Part shown: one piece after another, positions 1 through 7,756 of the stretch | Layout of the letters: each line of letters begins with the position of its first letter | How positions within the stretch are numbered: position 1 is the stretch's first letter | DNA from: a virus | DNA length: 64,000 nucleotides | Reading direction: 5' to 3' (one strand) | IMG/VR virus record: IMGVR_UViG_3300007735_000926 | Span: 1-64,000 of that record | Program-made: the position numbers and the translations under genes | Notes under the pieces: model-generated | The model's database searches: none | Told to the model about the DNA's origin: nothing | The model's input: the letters and a program-made list of their open reading frames with translations, nothing else

Positions 1-153
1 AATAGTTCCGCTTAAAAAAGGATTATAAATACTGTCAACCAAAGTGAAACCTCTTACGGCTGAACTAGCATATTTTTGTTCATCGCCATCAGAATTTTTG
101 AATATGTAATCATATTCAAATTCAACATCATTTATCTTACATTTTTCAGGCAT
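1..153 (-). CDS. Partial structural protein, possibly baseplate hub (N-terminus only)
   Basis: An open frame starts with ATG at 153 and runs off the left edge of the window without a stop, giving 51 residues that contain GFTLVDSIYNPFLSGTI. Its start codon overlaps the TAA stop of the gp53-like gene (TAATG), so it is the next gene of the same operon. The phrase 'special direction plus starting point' typical of T4-type hub proteins is vaguely recalled by the 'GFTLxDSIYNPF' segment, but too little is visible for a family call. Position after gp48/54-like and gp53-like genes favours a baseplate part. Confidence 0.6.
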   Translation of the reverse strand, partial: MPEKCKINDVEFEYDYIFKNSDGDEQKYASSAVRGFTLVDSIYNPFLSGTI

Positions 154-554
154 TAGAAGTGTCTCCCATTAAATACAGTATTTTTGGTAATATCATTATA
201 TAGTAAAATTCTATATTCCTGTTTGATGTATTTCAATCTAACGCCACCTTCGACCCAAAATGGTGGGTTTTGAATCTGATCTTTATTCATCAAATATAAA
301 ATCCACCAAGATTTAATGTCACCATAGATTTTATGGGATAATATTGTCATTGGTGTTCTCGTCTTTACATCATAGAAATCAATGAATTCAGAATCTAAAT
401 CTTGTAAATCTATTTTATTCAAGATGTTATAAAAATAAAAATCCTTGTCATCCACTGTTTCCGTGTAAACTTTGAAAATACGTTCATAATCCCCAACGTT
501 CAATGTCGAAAGGGATTCTATGTTATTTTGGTAATCTCCGCGTTTTTCTTCCAT
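153..554 (-). CDS. 53: Baseplate wedge protein, gp53-like
   Basis: This 133-residue protein has the gp53 pattern in its second half: TPMTILSHKIYGDIKSWWIL followed by a 'LMN.D.I.NPPFW' stretch, matching the family's 'ya...YG...yWwvi..mN.i.dP' core. In T4 gp53 joins baseplate wedges into the ring. T4 gp53 is about 196 residues, so this is a short version that lacks the C-terminal extension. It lies in an operon between the gp48/54-like gene and a hub-like gene, 1 nt from each neighbour, which fits baseplate assembly. The family call rests on motif recognition; the baseplate role is supported by context. Confidence 0.55.
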   Translation of the reverse strand: MEEKRGDYQNNIESLSTLNVGDYERIFKVYTETVDDKDFYFYNILNKIDLQDLDSEFIDFYDVKTRTPMTILSHKIYGDIKSWWILYLMNKDQIQNPPFWVEGGVRLKYIKQEYRILLYNDITKNTVFNGRHF

Positions 555-555
555 A

Positions 556-1407
556 TCATTTAACTTTATCCATGAAGTTGCTAACTTCTGTTGTCAATGA
601 AGTGAGTGACATTGAAATTTGATAACCATCGGGTGTGATGACACCATTCAATAATCTTCTCGACCCGATCATATTTACCGAAAAGCTACTACAATAAGCC
701 CATCTCATATATCGCAAACCTTTCAATTTAACTTCATAAATATGGGGTGGTTCCATAGTAACAGCTGATAATCTTTTTGGTCTATTGATTCTTATCAATT
801 TATCGACTAAATCATAATTTTTTTGAACAGCATCAGCATTTATCGTATTGAATAATGGAAATGTAATATCTAATGCTCCGTCATTCTGTGCATATTGATA
901 GAGTTTAGGTGTTTCAATATAAGAACCGGGTGCAGTGCTGTATCCGCTACCAATGTTGCCCATTGCTGTTTTAAATTCCTCCATATTACCAATACTGTTG
1001 ATGACATCTCCTGCTTTATTTTTGAAATTTTTGAAATTATCAGATAATTTTAATTCGCCAGCTGGTGCAAATATTTCATTAGCACCACTCTGTAAAAGAC
1101 TATCGATTGATCCCATAGCCCCACTTTGGAACGTATCACCGAATTCATTGGAGAACGACCGAATACCATCACCGAAATAAGGTATGAAAATTTCATCAGT
1201 CTTTTCAACATTTTCGTATAATTTTTCGTAGAATTCATCAGCACTCGCGGATTTAGCTACACTCAAATAACTGCTTATACGATTTAAAGCAGCACTAGAT
1301 GTTATCTTATATGCTGTGAGGAGGACATATGGCGCGACATCTCGATATGGACTATTTCTAGGAATAGAAGTCCAATCATATTCTTTATGCACATTTATTC
1401 TGGCCAT
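556..1407 (-). CDS. Baseplate tail-tube initiator, gp48/gp54-like
   Basis: This 283-residue protein ends in a domain (about 200-283) with PPHIYEVKLKGLRYMRWAY and a 'VNMIGSRRLL...TPDGYQISMSLTSL' stretch. That resembles the tube-fold C-terminus shared by T4 gp48 and gp54, which cap the baseplate and start tube polymerisation. The middle is glycine/serine-rich. T4 gp54 and gp48 are 320 and 364 residues. Neighbours are the putative tape measure upstream and the gp53-like gene downstream, an order consistent with tail initiation. Which of the two T4 proteins it corresponds to cannot be decided. A late-promoter-like box lies 4 bases before the ATG. Confidence 0.45.
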   Translation of the reverse strand: MARINVHKEYDWTSIPRNSPYRDVAPYVLLTAYKITSSAALNRISSYLSVAKSASADEFYEKLYENVEKTDEIFIPYFGDGIRSFSNEFGDTFQSGAMGSIDSLLQSGANEIFAPAGELKLSDNFKNFKNKAGDVINSIGNMEEFKTAMGNIGSGYSTAPGSYIETPKLYQYAQNDGALDITFPLFNTINADAVQKNYDLVDKLIRINRPKRLSAVTMEPPHIYEVKLKGLRYMRWAYCSSFSVNMIGSRRLLNGVITPDGYQISMSLTSLTTEVSNFMDKVK

Positions 1408-1411
1408 TTCT

Positions 1412-1419
1412 ATTATTTA
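1412..1419 (-). promoter_or_regulatory. T4-late-like promoter box of the gp48/54-like gene
   Basis: Reads TAAATAAT on the minus strand, 4 bases before the ATG at 1407, with no Shine-Dalgarno between. Spacing is one base longer than the common arrangement. Confidence 0.5.
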
Positions 1420-1420
1420 A

Positions 1421-3361
1421 TTACGCGAACGCATATGGTGAATTACCATAATCTCCCCTACCACCATTCAATGAAATCTGAGAAGATGATTTACTATTGG
1501 AACCTCCACCGGAATTTGACATAAATATTGGATTTGATGATCCACCTCCACTATTATTGGAAATTGCTTTCAATGTCTCGATTCCTATTTTTCTAATATC
1601 TGATAAAATCGCCACTTGTTCTTTACCGATTGATACCAAATCATCGACATGTTTTTTAGGCTGTTCGTTGACGACTTCCACACTATTATTAGGATTTGTT
1701 ACCCAGCCAGAATTTTTGTATTCTTCGATACTGTTCCATCCCATCTTTTTGGCTCTTCCCAACAATTCATCATCTCCACCACCGCCACCAAATATACTAA
1801 AACCTTTGATCGTGTCTATAACAGTATTGATTACATTTTTCAATGTATCGAAAATATTCGTGATCACACTCATGACAGATGTTGCTATACTTTTAACGTT
1901 TTCGATTATACCAGTTACAAAATCGCTGCCTAAAAATTCTTTTATCTTTTCCCAAAGACCAGAGAACCATTTACCAATGTTGTCTAACATGGGTGTCATT
2001 TTCTCCCACAATCCAGATGCCCAAGTAGATATGTCTCGCCACAATCCAGAGAACCATTTACCAATGTTATCTAACATGGGTGTTATTTTCCCCCAAAGAC
2101 CAGAAAACCATTCAACTATTTTTTGACCAATATCGATTTTTTGTGATGGTTCCATGTTTGGTTCTGCTTCCGATGAGTCATCTATGATTCCAAACCATTC
2201 CAGAGGTTTTCTCAAGAAAGAGGGTAATTTTTTCAATTTATTTTGAACCCATTCTTTAATTTTACCAAACCAAGAAGTGCTCGGTTTTAAATCTTTTTTT
2301 TCTTCTTTATCACCGAATAAACCCATCAAAGTTTCAATACCCATAATGATTGGCCCCATGCCTCCGAATGATAATATACCAAGTCCGAATTGCTTCAGAC
2401 CTTCTGTGATATCTCCAGCTTTAAAAGCATCGTAAGCCATACCCCAACGCTTGAATCCGCCAATCACTGGCAACCACAAAGCATTGTCCCAAATCCAATT
2501 TCCGATTGTTTTACCAATCTCCCCCAAAATATCCATTTCACTTTTGCCAACATTTTTAGGGTCTTCCATTTTAGAATCCATCCAAACGTTTAACATATCT
2601 AATCCAAATGATAATGCAAAACCGACTCCGGGTGCCACCAAATCGACAAGTCCAACCAATGCACTCAAAACATCTATAACTCCTCTAACATTTTGACCTT
2701 TGTTGAAACGAGAAATAGCAAAACCTATAGAAATAATCGTTCCTATGATTGGAATTCTTTTAAATATTTTACCTAATGGTTTTAAAAATTTGAAGATTTT
2801 ACCCATGAATCCTTTACCCAACAATTTACCAGCAAATTTAAAAGGAGCCGCAACGAATTTTGAAAATATTCCGATTAAACCTTTGGCACCATCAATCAAC
2901 ATTTTAATGCCGCCTGATATGCCGATCTTAGATAGCATTTTCAAAGCACCTTTAAACGGTCCATCGGTTAAAAGTCCCATTATCAAAGCACCCACACCAC
3001 CTAACAACATTAAAAGACCACCTAACAATGATCCTTTTTTAGGTGCCTCGGTTTTACCACTTGCTATTTTATTAGCATTTGGGGTGATTTTTTGAACAGA
3101 TGTTTTTAATGCTGTATCATCACTTTTGAAATTTTTCTGGATTTCAAAAAATGTTTTCGCAAAAATTGTAGCGATAGACTTGGTTCTTTTCTGTTCATCA
3201 GAAGACAATGAACTCTTACCCTTTTTATTCGGATCAGCGTTACCCGTTTGAAGAATATTTTTCTCGGACAAAGATTCCCCCTCGGGGACACCCTTTGTCT
3301 CATTGAAAGTCTGCAACAGACCAAGTAATTCTTCTAATAAAGGAACGATGTTTACACTCAC
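1421..3361 (-). CDS. Putative tape measure / tail-core protein with hydrophobic Gly-rich segments
   Basis: This 646-residue protein has long Gly/Leu/Ile/Phe-rich hydrophobic stretches (about 110-270 and 330-360), a Trp-rich tandem repeat (about 415-490, with 'MLDNIGKWFSGLW' twice) and a Ser/Gly-rich end. These features are typical of tape measure proteins that line the tail tube and set its length. T4 gp29 is 590 residues, so the size fits a T4-scale tail. The start is GTG at 3361, chosen because the late box TAAATAAT lies exactly 3 bases upstream. It sits between a coiled-coil gene and the tube-initiator gene. A pore or membrane protein is the main alternative. Confidence 0.5.
   Translation of the reverse strand: MSVNIVPLLEELLGLLQTFNETKGVPEGESLSEKNILQTGNADPNKKGKSSLSSDEQKRTKSIATIFAKTFFEIQKNFKSDDTALKTSVQKITPNANKIASGKTEAPKKGSLLGGLLMLLGGVGALIMGLLTDGPFKGALKMLSKIGISGGIKMLIDGAKGLIGIFSKFVAAPFKFAGKLLGKGFMGKIFKFLKPLGKIFKRIPIIGTIISIGFAISRFNKGQNVRGVIDVLSALVGLVDLVAPGVGFALSFGLDMLNVWMDSKMEDPKNVGKSEMDILGEIGKTIGNWIWDNALWLPVIGGFKRWGMAYDAFKAGDITEGLKQFGLGILSFGGMGPIIMGIETLMGLFGDKEEKKDLKPSTSWFGKIKEWVQNKLKKLPSFLRKPLEWFGIIDDSSEAEPNMEPSQKIDIGQKIVEWFSGLWGKITPMLDNIGKWFSGLWRDISTWASGLWEKMTPMLDNIGKWFSGLWEKIKEFLGSDFVTGIIENVKSIATSVMSVITNIFDTLKNVINTVIDTIKGFSIFGGGGGDDELLGRAKKMGWNSIEEYKNSGWVTNPNNSVEVVNEQPKKHVDDLVSIGKEQVAILSDIRKIGIETLKAISNNSGGGSSNPIFMSNSGGGSNSKSSSQISLNGGRGDYGNSPYAFA
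1951..2105 (-). repeat. Two copies of an 87-bp-period internal repeat in the tape-measure-like gene
   Basis: About 50 bases starting at 1959 recur at 2046 with a few substitutions. Each copy encodes 'TPMLDNIGKWFSGLW', so the repeat is in frame (29 residues). Confidence 0.8.
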
Positions 3362-3364
3362 TCA

Positions 3365-3372
3365 ATTATTTA
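3365..3372 (-). promoter_or_regulatory. T4-late-like promoter box of the tape-measure-like gene
   Basis: TAAATAAT followed by TGA and the GTG start at 3361 (3-base spacing). The box includes the TAA stop of the upstream coiled-coil gene. Confidence 0.6.
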
Positions 3373-5204
3373 ACTGATTTATCACCTTTGCATTTCCATT
3401 TTTTACGTGACAATCTATTGGGGCTATTTGGATCGTTTCTCCAATCACCTTTTATTTTATTGCTTCTAGCGCAATACGCATCACCTTTGGATGTGCCCGG
3501 TCGAATTCTATCACCGCCATCTTTAGCTTTACCAGCTTGTCCATAACGAACTGTCTTGGTTCTACCAGTTTTTTTATTTTTGATAACTTTTTTGAATCTT
3601 TTACCGCTACTTTCCAACAAAGCGTTAACTTCTTGTAAATCAATCAAGAAATCGTTGATATCCAAATTGAAAGAAGATGCGTATCTTGATGTTAATTGAT
3701 CAAAGGATTCACCGATTACTTCTTTTTTCATACTTTGGATTGTTGACAACAATTGTTTTACATTGGTGAATCCATCTCTATTCATGGAATAGAATCCTTT
3801 CAATCTATCATTTATGATGTCTTTATTTAATTTACTAAATGGTAATTTTTTAACTAATGGTTTTAATACGCTTTTAGCATCTTCCCAATCTTGTTTATTT
3901 CTAATACTTTCCAATTTATCAATAAATTCTTTCAGAGCTTCATAAACAGGACTGCTATCCAGATTTTCCAAAGGTATTGTTTTCCTATCTATTGCATTTG
4001 ATGCAATGCTTGAAAAGTATTTACCAAGAATTTTAGCTGGTAATTTATCAAACATTCTCATCGTTCCTATGTTTATATTAGAATTCATCAATCGGGAATC
4101 AAACTCTCGCATTCTTTCTTGAAATTGTTTTTCATGTTCATTGATAAATGAGAAAATCGGATTGTCATCAGTTGATAATTGTTTCAACAATTTTAATTTC
4201 GATGCTATATCTTTAGAAACTTTTACGAAATCAACATTTTTTGAATCTATTTCTTCATCGGAAATATCATTTTCTATTTTATATCTAAGATAAAGACCTT
4301 TGGCTTTATCTTTAATCAGTTCTTTAACCAACAAAATAACATTATCATTATTTTTGATATTTTTTTCTGTCACAGTACTTATTTTATCCTGCAACTCTTC
4401 TAATTTTTGTTTAGCTTCTAAGTATTGCCCTTCTTCCGATATCAATTTTTTCTCCAAAGTATTAATTTCTTTTTGATACGTATCGATACTACTTTGTTTA
4501 GCCGAACTTTGTCTAAGACTGATATCCATTTGCGCTTGTTTTATTTGCTCGTCAATATTGTTTCTGAGATCAGTATCTTTGGATTTAGATTTCTTGTTTT
4601 TCAACCTTTTTATGTAATCATTGATTTCTGAAATTTTATTCGCAACATTTTCCGCTTCCGCTTTTAATTTAGCCAGTTCTTCTATTTGATTTCTAATTCC
4701 AGTGACATTCGATGCCCTACGATCAACTTCAACAATAAGTCGATTGAATTCTCTTTCCTCTTCAAATGAAATAGAATTTCTAATATTGTTTTTTTCATCA
4801 TCACCTTCTTTTTTTCCGCCCATGTATTTACTGTATATATTTTTAAATTCAGAATAAAAATTCTTAGAATTGAAAAGCAACGCAAAAGAATTTCTCACTC
4901 TCATATTGTTTTCAGCTTCGATTCGATATACATCTTTTTGACTAGCCATTTTAGTAGGATCAATTCCATACTTTCTCATTGGATCGATTTTTTGTCTTTT
5001 TTCAAAGTTATCTACTACGCCAACTGGACCTGATGCATAACCCCTAGATGTTTCAGGTGAAAACACTTGCCCATCGTCTGTAATACCAGCTTCCGTACCA
5101 GTTACCCCTCTAGGACCGATTTGTCTTTGAATGTTGAAATATCTTTCGCCCGGTTTAGTTCCCTTTGCTTCCAACGCCAATGTGTATAAATCATCAAAAT
5201 TCAT
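3366..5204 (-). CDS. Coiled-coil virion protein with a C-terminal Cys-containing 'YCARS' motif
   Basis: A 612-residue protein from the ATG at 5204; this start has the late box TAAATAAT exactly 3 bases upstream, whereas the longer frame would need a TTG. The N-terminus carries 'DDLYTLALEAKG', resembling other N-terminal peptides in this genome. Residues about 150-330 are Lys/Glu/Gln-rich with heptad character, predicting coiled coil. The C-terminus contains 'DAYCARS...DPNSPNRLSRKKWKC', a short motif seen in proteins of many phages and of giant viruses, function unknown to me. Its place upstream of the tape-measure-like gene suggests a tail or packaged protein. No enzymatic motif is visible. 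Confidence 0.6.
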   Translation of the reverse strand: MNFDDLYTLALEAKGTKPGERYFNIQRQIGPRGVTGTEAGITDDGQVFSPETSRGYASGPVGVVDNFEKRQKIDPMRKYGIDPTKMASQKDVYRIEAENNMRVRNSFALLFNSKNFYSEFKNIYSKYMGGKKEGDDEKNNIRNSISFEEEREFNRLIVEVDRRASNVTGIRNQIEELAKLKAEAENVANKISEINDYIKRLKNKKSKSKDTDLRNNIDEQIKQAQMDISLRQSSAKQSSIDTYQKEINTLEKKLISEEGQYLEAKQKLEELQDKISTVTEKNIKNNDNVILLVKELIKDKAKGLYLRYKIENDISDEEIDSKNVDFVKVSKDIASKLKLLKQLSTDDNPIFSFINEHEKQFQERMREFDSRLMNSNINIGTMRMFDKLPAKILGKYFSSIASNAIDRKTIPLENLDSSPVYEALKEFIDKLESIRNKQDWEDAKSVLKPLVKKLPFSKLNKDIINDRLKGFYSMNRDGFTNVKQLLSTIQSMKKEVIGESFDQLTSRYASSFNLDINDFLIDLQEVNALLESSGKRFKKVIKNKKTGRTKTVRYGQAGKAKDGGDRIRPGTSKGDAYCARSNKIKGDWRNDPNSPNRLSRKKWKCKGDKSVK

Positions 5205-5207
5205 ATT

Positions 5208-5215
5208 ATTATTTA
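5208..5215 (-). promoter_or_regulatory. T4-late-like promoter box of the coiled-coil gene
   Basis: TAAATAAT plus AAT, then ATG at 5204. It is part of a divergent pair with the plus-strand box at 5227, so it cannot be a by-product of an upstream stop codon. Confidence 0.7.
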
Positions 5216-5226
5216 CCAAATTATGT

Positions 5227-5234
5227 TAAATAAT
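5227..5234 (+). promoter_or_regulatory. T4-late-like promoter box of the 327-aa gene
   Basis: TAAATAAT followed by ATGAGAAGTT and the ATG at 5245. Spacing is 10 bases, longer than usual. An AGAAG lies just before the ATG. An ATG at 5235 opens only a frame of fewer than 20 codons. Confidence 0.5.
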
Positions 5235-5244
5235 ATGAGAAGTT

Positions 5245-6228
5245 ATGTTAGACAGAGAAAACATTGGATCAATTTTACAGGAAATGTCTAATGAAAGACA
5301 AATTCCAAATGAATCGCAGAAAAAAGTTGCAGATTTTTTTGTAGATCTCGTTTTGAAATTACAAAAAGGTGATAAAGAAGCGATTCAAATCTTGAACATG
5401 ACTCCCCAAGAATTACAACAATTGGCATCTCAGGAAACATTGCAAACAGAAGCCTTTGAAAATTTACGAAGTAAAGCATCCGGGTTATTTGGTGGAGATG
5501 CAGCGATGAAAAGATATAAATTACTAATACAATCTTTGAGTAAACACATTTGGGAATTGGAACAGGATTTGAAAAATACCAAAACTGAAGATGTCTCAGA
5601 ATATAGTGGCATGCTTGACAAATTGCAAAAAGTCGAACCAACTCTTAAACCTGAAGGTGGTTTCTTCCAAAAAGTTGGATATGGAGTTGGTAGAGGAGTG
5701 GGAACGGTGGCTAAAATAGGTTCTGTGGGTGTGCTAGGTTCAACACTGGGTGGTTTGGGATTACCAGCTTATGCCGTTGGTGGAATTATAGGTGGTGGTC
5801 TAAGTGTATTGAAAAATTCACAGAATACCAAAATGGACGCCAAGACAAAATTAAAACAAGCACTTATTGGTGCTGGATTGGGTGCTTTATCTGGCTATGC
5901 TTTTTCAAAATTGAAAAGCATGATGAGTGGTAACGAATCAAGTGTATCTGGTCATAACCATGTTTCTGGTAATGTTTCAAATACCATACAACAAATAAAC
6001 AATCCTGATGTAATTACGAAAGGTGTAGAGTCTTATTTGAAGCAAAATAACATACCTTTCGATAGCGTCAAATATGATGGTGGCGATTATATCGTTTACA
6101 CTGATGGTGGTGCTACAAATTACATAAATTATCCACAACTAAAAATGAACATACTCACCACTGATACTCTTGGATCAAGAGGTAAATTATCGGACTATAT
6201 AAACAACATGATAAAAACAAATGAATAA
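5245..6228 (+). CDS. Predicted virion protein with a Gly-rich hydrophobic segment
   Basis: This 327-residue protein has a helical, charged N-terminal half, then a Gly/Ala/Leu-rich hydrophobic stretch (about 145-225) that could cross or disrupt membranes, then a Ser/Asn-rich linker and a small polar C-terminal domain. I do not recognise the family. It heads the plus-strand operon 5245-8572 and overlaps the next gene by 8 bases. The late-type promoter and neighbours suggest a structural or internal head protein, possibly ejected with DNA. Membrane function is an inference from composition only. Confidence 0.55.
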   Translation: MLDRENIGSILQEMSNERQIPNESQKKVADFFVDLVLKLQKGDKEAIQILNMTPQELQQLASQETLQTEAFENLRSKASGLFGGDAAMKRYKLLIQSLSKHIWELEQDLKNTKTEDVSEYSGMLDKLQKVEPTLKPEGGFFQKVGYGVGRGVGTVAKIGSVGVLGSTLGGLGLPAYAVGGIIGGGLSVLKNSQNTKMDAKTKLKQALIGAGLGALSGYAFSKLKSMMSGNESSVSGHNHVSGNVSNTIQQINNPDVITKGVESYLKQNNIPFDSVKYDGGDYIVYTDGGATNYINYPQLKMNILTTDTLGSRGKLSDYINNMIKTNE

Positions 6229-6532
6229 TCAAGACATACACAATATAGCAGATTTATACGAAGAAGGTCTTTGGGATCGTATGAAAGCAGGAGCATCATC
6301 CATCAAAGGTGGTTTGAAAAACATGAAAATTTTGGGAGGAACTGGCTATGCAAAAGGAGCGCAACAAGCAAAGAATAATAGTTTAATGAATTCCTTCGTA
6401 TCTAAAATGATGAAAGATATTGAAAAATTTGATTCTGATGTATTAAATTATAAACAATCTGCGAACTATCAAAACATTTTAACAAAAGTGGATAATATTA
6501 GAAAAATCATTGAAAATTATCAAAAATACTAA
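6221..6532 (+). CDS. Small putative internal/capsid-targeted protein
   Basis: This 103-residue lysine-rich protein begins with an amphipathic peptide containing DLYEEGLWDRMKAG. The same phrase recurs in the protein at 7757 (LLEEGLFDRMKA). The LYE tripeptide matches the (L/I)xE consensus cut by T4-type prohead protease, and N-terminal peptides of this kind target T4 internal proteins to the prohead core. The rest is helical and Lys-rich, ending in 'YQKY'. The protein family is unrecognised; the targeting idea is inference from motif and context. Confidence 0.6.
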   Translation: MNNQDIHNIADLYEEGLWDRMKAGASSIKGGLKNMKILGGTGYAKGAQQAKNNSLMNSFVSKMMKDIEKFDSDVLNYKQSANYQNILTKVDNIRKIIENYQKY

Positions 6533-6537
6533 ATAAT
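6530..6537 (+). promoter_or_regulatory. T4-late-like promoter box of the 188-aa gene
   Basis: TAAATAAT, then CTT, then ATG at 6541. It overlaps the stop codon of the preceding gene. Confidence 0.6.
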
Positions 6538-6540
6538 CTT

Positions 6541-7107
6541 ATGGGAAAAAAATTTGATGCAATTTATGAATCCGTCATCTCCAGAAGTGAAGCTGGTGGA
6601 TATATTCCGGGTGACTACGTGAAATTCCGTTCTGGTTATAAAAATACGGAAACCTACAAATATATGCCATCCACTCTTCAAAAAGAAGTTGATGAATTGG
6701 CTACTTGTGGATTGAATATTAAGGTTTGCCAAGTTGGTGATAAACAATCAGGGTTTTCTGCTGGTAATCAATTTAAACCAGCATCAATGAACGTCTTAAC
6801 TATTGCCGCCGATCAAGGTGGTGGAAGAACCTATGGCAGAGTCACTGTCACTCCTGATATGGTCGATATGGTCGATGTGAGTGCGGGTGTTTCAGTCCCA
6901 GATAAATTCAAGAAAAAGGATGTGGTTATTATCAAACCCAAGAAATTGAAGGTTGATCCAAATCTTATCACCAACGTGACTGACAAGGGAAATGGTAAGA
7001 ATACTCCAACAAGCCTTAAATTAGCAGGTGAATCTAAATCTTGGGAATCTACACAAGAACTTGGAATGCTTTACGAAAGCATGATGAGAGGTGAAGATAC
7101 GATTTGA
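6541..7107 (+). CDS. Conserved-looking virion-associated protein of unknown function
   Basis: This 188-residue protein opens with 'FDAIYESVI', an N-terminal (L/I)xE peptide like those of its neighbours. A central domain (about 20-125) contains 'GDYVKFRSGY' and a Gly-rich 'QGGGRTYGRVTV', suggesting a beta-rich fold. The C-terminus repeats the peptide idea as 'SWESTQELGMLYESMM', very close to the start of the next protein ('DWESVNELVMIYEETL'). I do not recognise the fold. Late box 3 bases before the ATG. Probably packaged or part of the particle; no enzymatic residues are evident. Confidence 0.6.
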   Translation: MGKKFDAIYESVISRSEAGGYIPGDYVKFRSGYKNTETYKYMPSTLQKEVDELATCGLNIKVCQVGDKQSGFSAGNQFKPASMNVLTIAADQGGGRTYGRVTVTPDMVDMVDVSAGVSVPDKFKKKDVVIIKPKKLKVDPNLITNVTDKGNGKNTPTSLKLAGESKSWESTQELGMLYESMMRGEDTI

Positions 7108-7130
7108 AGTCGTAGCTTACGCATCCTAAT

Positions 7131-7138
7131 AAAATAAT
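7131..7138 (+). promoter_or_regulatory. Weak late-like box before the 116-aa gene
   Basis: AAAATAAT, 6 bases before the ATG at 7145. It departs from the consensus at the first base and in spacing. Confidence 0.3.
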
Positions 7139-7144
7139 ATTACA

Positions 7145-7495
7145 ATGAATAAAAATCAAGAAACTTCAAGAGATTGGGAATCGGTCAATGAATTGGTCAT
7201 GATCTACGAGGAAACATTGAAAGAAAAATTCGATTTCAAAAAAGCCGATAGAAATAAAAATGGTAAATTGGAAGATTGGGAAGAAAATATAGGTAAAAAA
7301 GTTTTTGGTGATGACGAAGATGATGATGAAGAAGATAATGAGGACTGCGGCGAACAAGATGAACAAGATGCTTGTTACAAAAAAGTAAAATCTCGATATG
7401 ACGTTTGGCCTAGTGCATATGCTTCTGGCGCATTGGTGAAATGCAGAAAAGTGGGAGCAAAAAATTGGGGGAATAGTAAGAAAAAGAAAAAATAA
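7145..7495 (+). CDS. Acidic/basic protein with C-terminal 'WPSAYASGALVKCRK' motif
   Basis: This 116-residue protein has an N-terminal 'DWESVNELVMIYEETL' peptide, a 'DRNKNGKLEDWEE' segment resembling an EF-hand-like calcium loop, a run of Asp/Glu (about 55-72), and a C-terminal Cys-containing motif, 'YDVWPSAYASGALVKCRKVG', ending in poly-Lys. The 'PSAYASG' motif occurs in short proteins of phages, giant viruses and some bacteria (the DUF5872 type, as I recall). Its function is unknown; the basic tail suggests nucleic-acid contact. The stop overlaps the next ATG (TAATG), indicating translational coupling. Confidence 0.65.
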   Translation: MNKNQETSRDWESVNELVMIYEETLKEKFDFKKADRNKNGKLEDWEENIGKKVFGDDEDDDEEDNEDCGEQDEQDACYKKVKSRYDVWPSAYASGALVKCRKVGAKNWGNSKKKKK

Positions 7496-7752
7496 TGGAA
7501 CAGATGTCCCAAAGAGAATTGCTGGAAAGTTTGCATGATTGGTTCGCCCCACATGTTGATAAGAAAGGTGAGAAATTCAAAGGTTGGATTAACTGTAAAA
7601 CAGGTGGACCTTGTGGTAGAGAAGATACATCAAAAGGATCATACCCGGCCTGTAGACCTACAAAAGCACAGTGCAAAAAAATAAAAGGTAAGATGTATAA
7701 AAAGAAAAGTTCAAAGCGAGTCAATTGGGAAAATAATAAAAAAGATAAATAA
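7495..7752 (+). CDS. Small Lys-rich protein with 'GGPCGREDTSKGSYPACRPT' motif
   Basis: This 85-residue protein is dominated by a Cys-containing motif: 'GWINCKTGGPCGRE' followed by 'YPACRPTKAQCKK', then a strongly basic tail. The 'PCGR..YPACRPT' signature is known in small proteins of phages and large DNA viruses with no established function. It overlaps the preceding 'PSAYAS' gene by one base and precedes the 271-aa gene, so three distinct Cys-motif proteins of this style lie within 4.4 kb (with the 612-aa protein). Four Cys in a small basic protein could bind zinc or form disulfides; that is a guess. Confidence 0.65.
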   Translation: MEQMSQRELLESLHDWFAPHVDKKGEKFKGWINCKTGGPCGREDTSKGSYPACRPTKAQCKKIKGKMYKKKSSKRVNWENNKKDK

Positions 7753-7753
7753 T
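7746..7753 (+). promoter_or_regulatory. T4-late-like promoter box of the 271-aa gene
   Basis: TAAATAAT, then AAT, then ATG at 7757. It overlaps the stop codon of the preceding gene. Confidence 0.6.
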
Positions 7754-7756
7754 AAT

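Noticed and set aside
1497-2126. Plus-strand frame of 209 codons
   Set aside because: Antisense to the tape-measure-like gene; no promoter box or plausible start context and composition mirrors the opposite strand.
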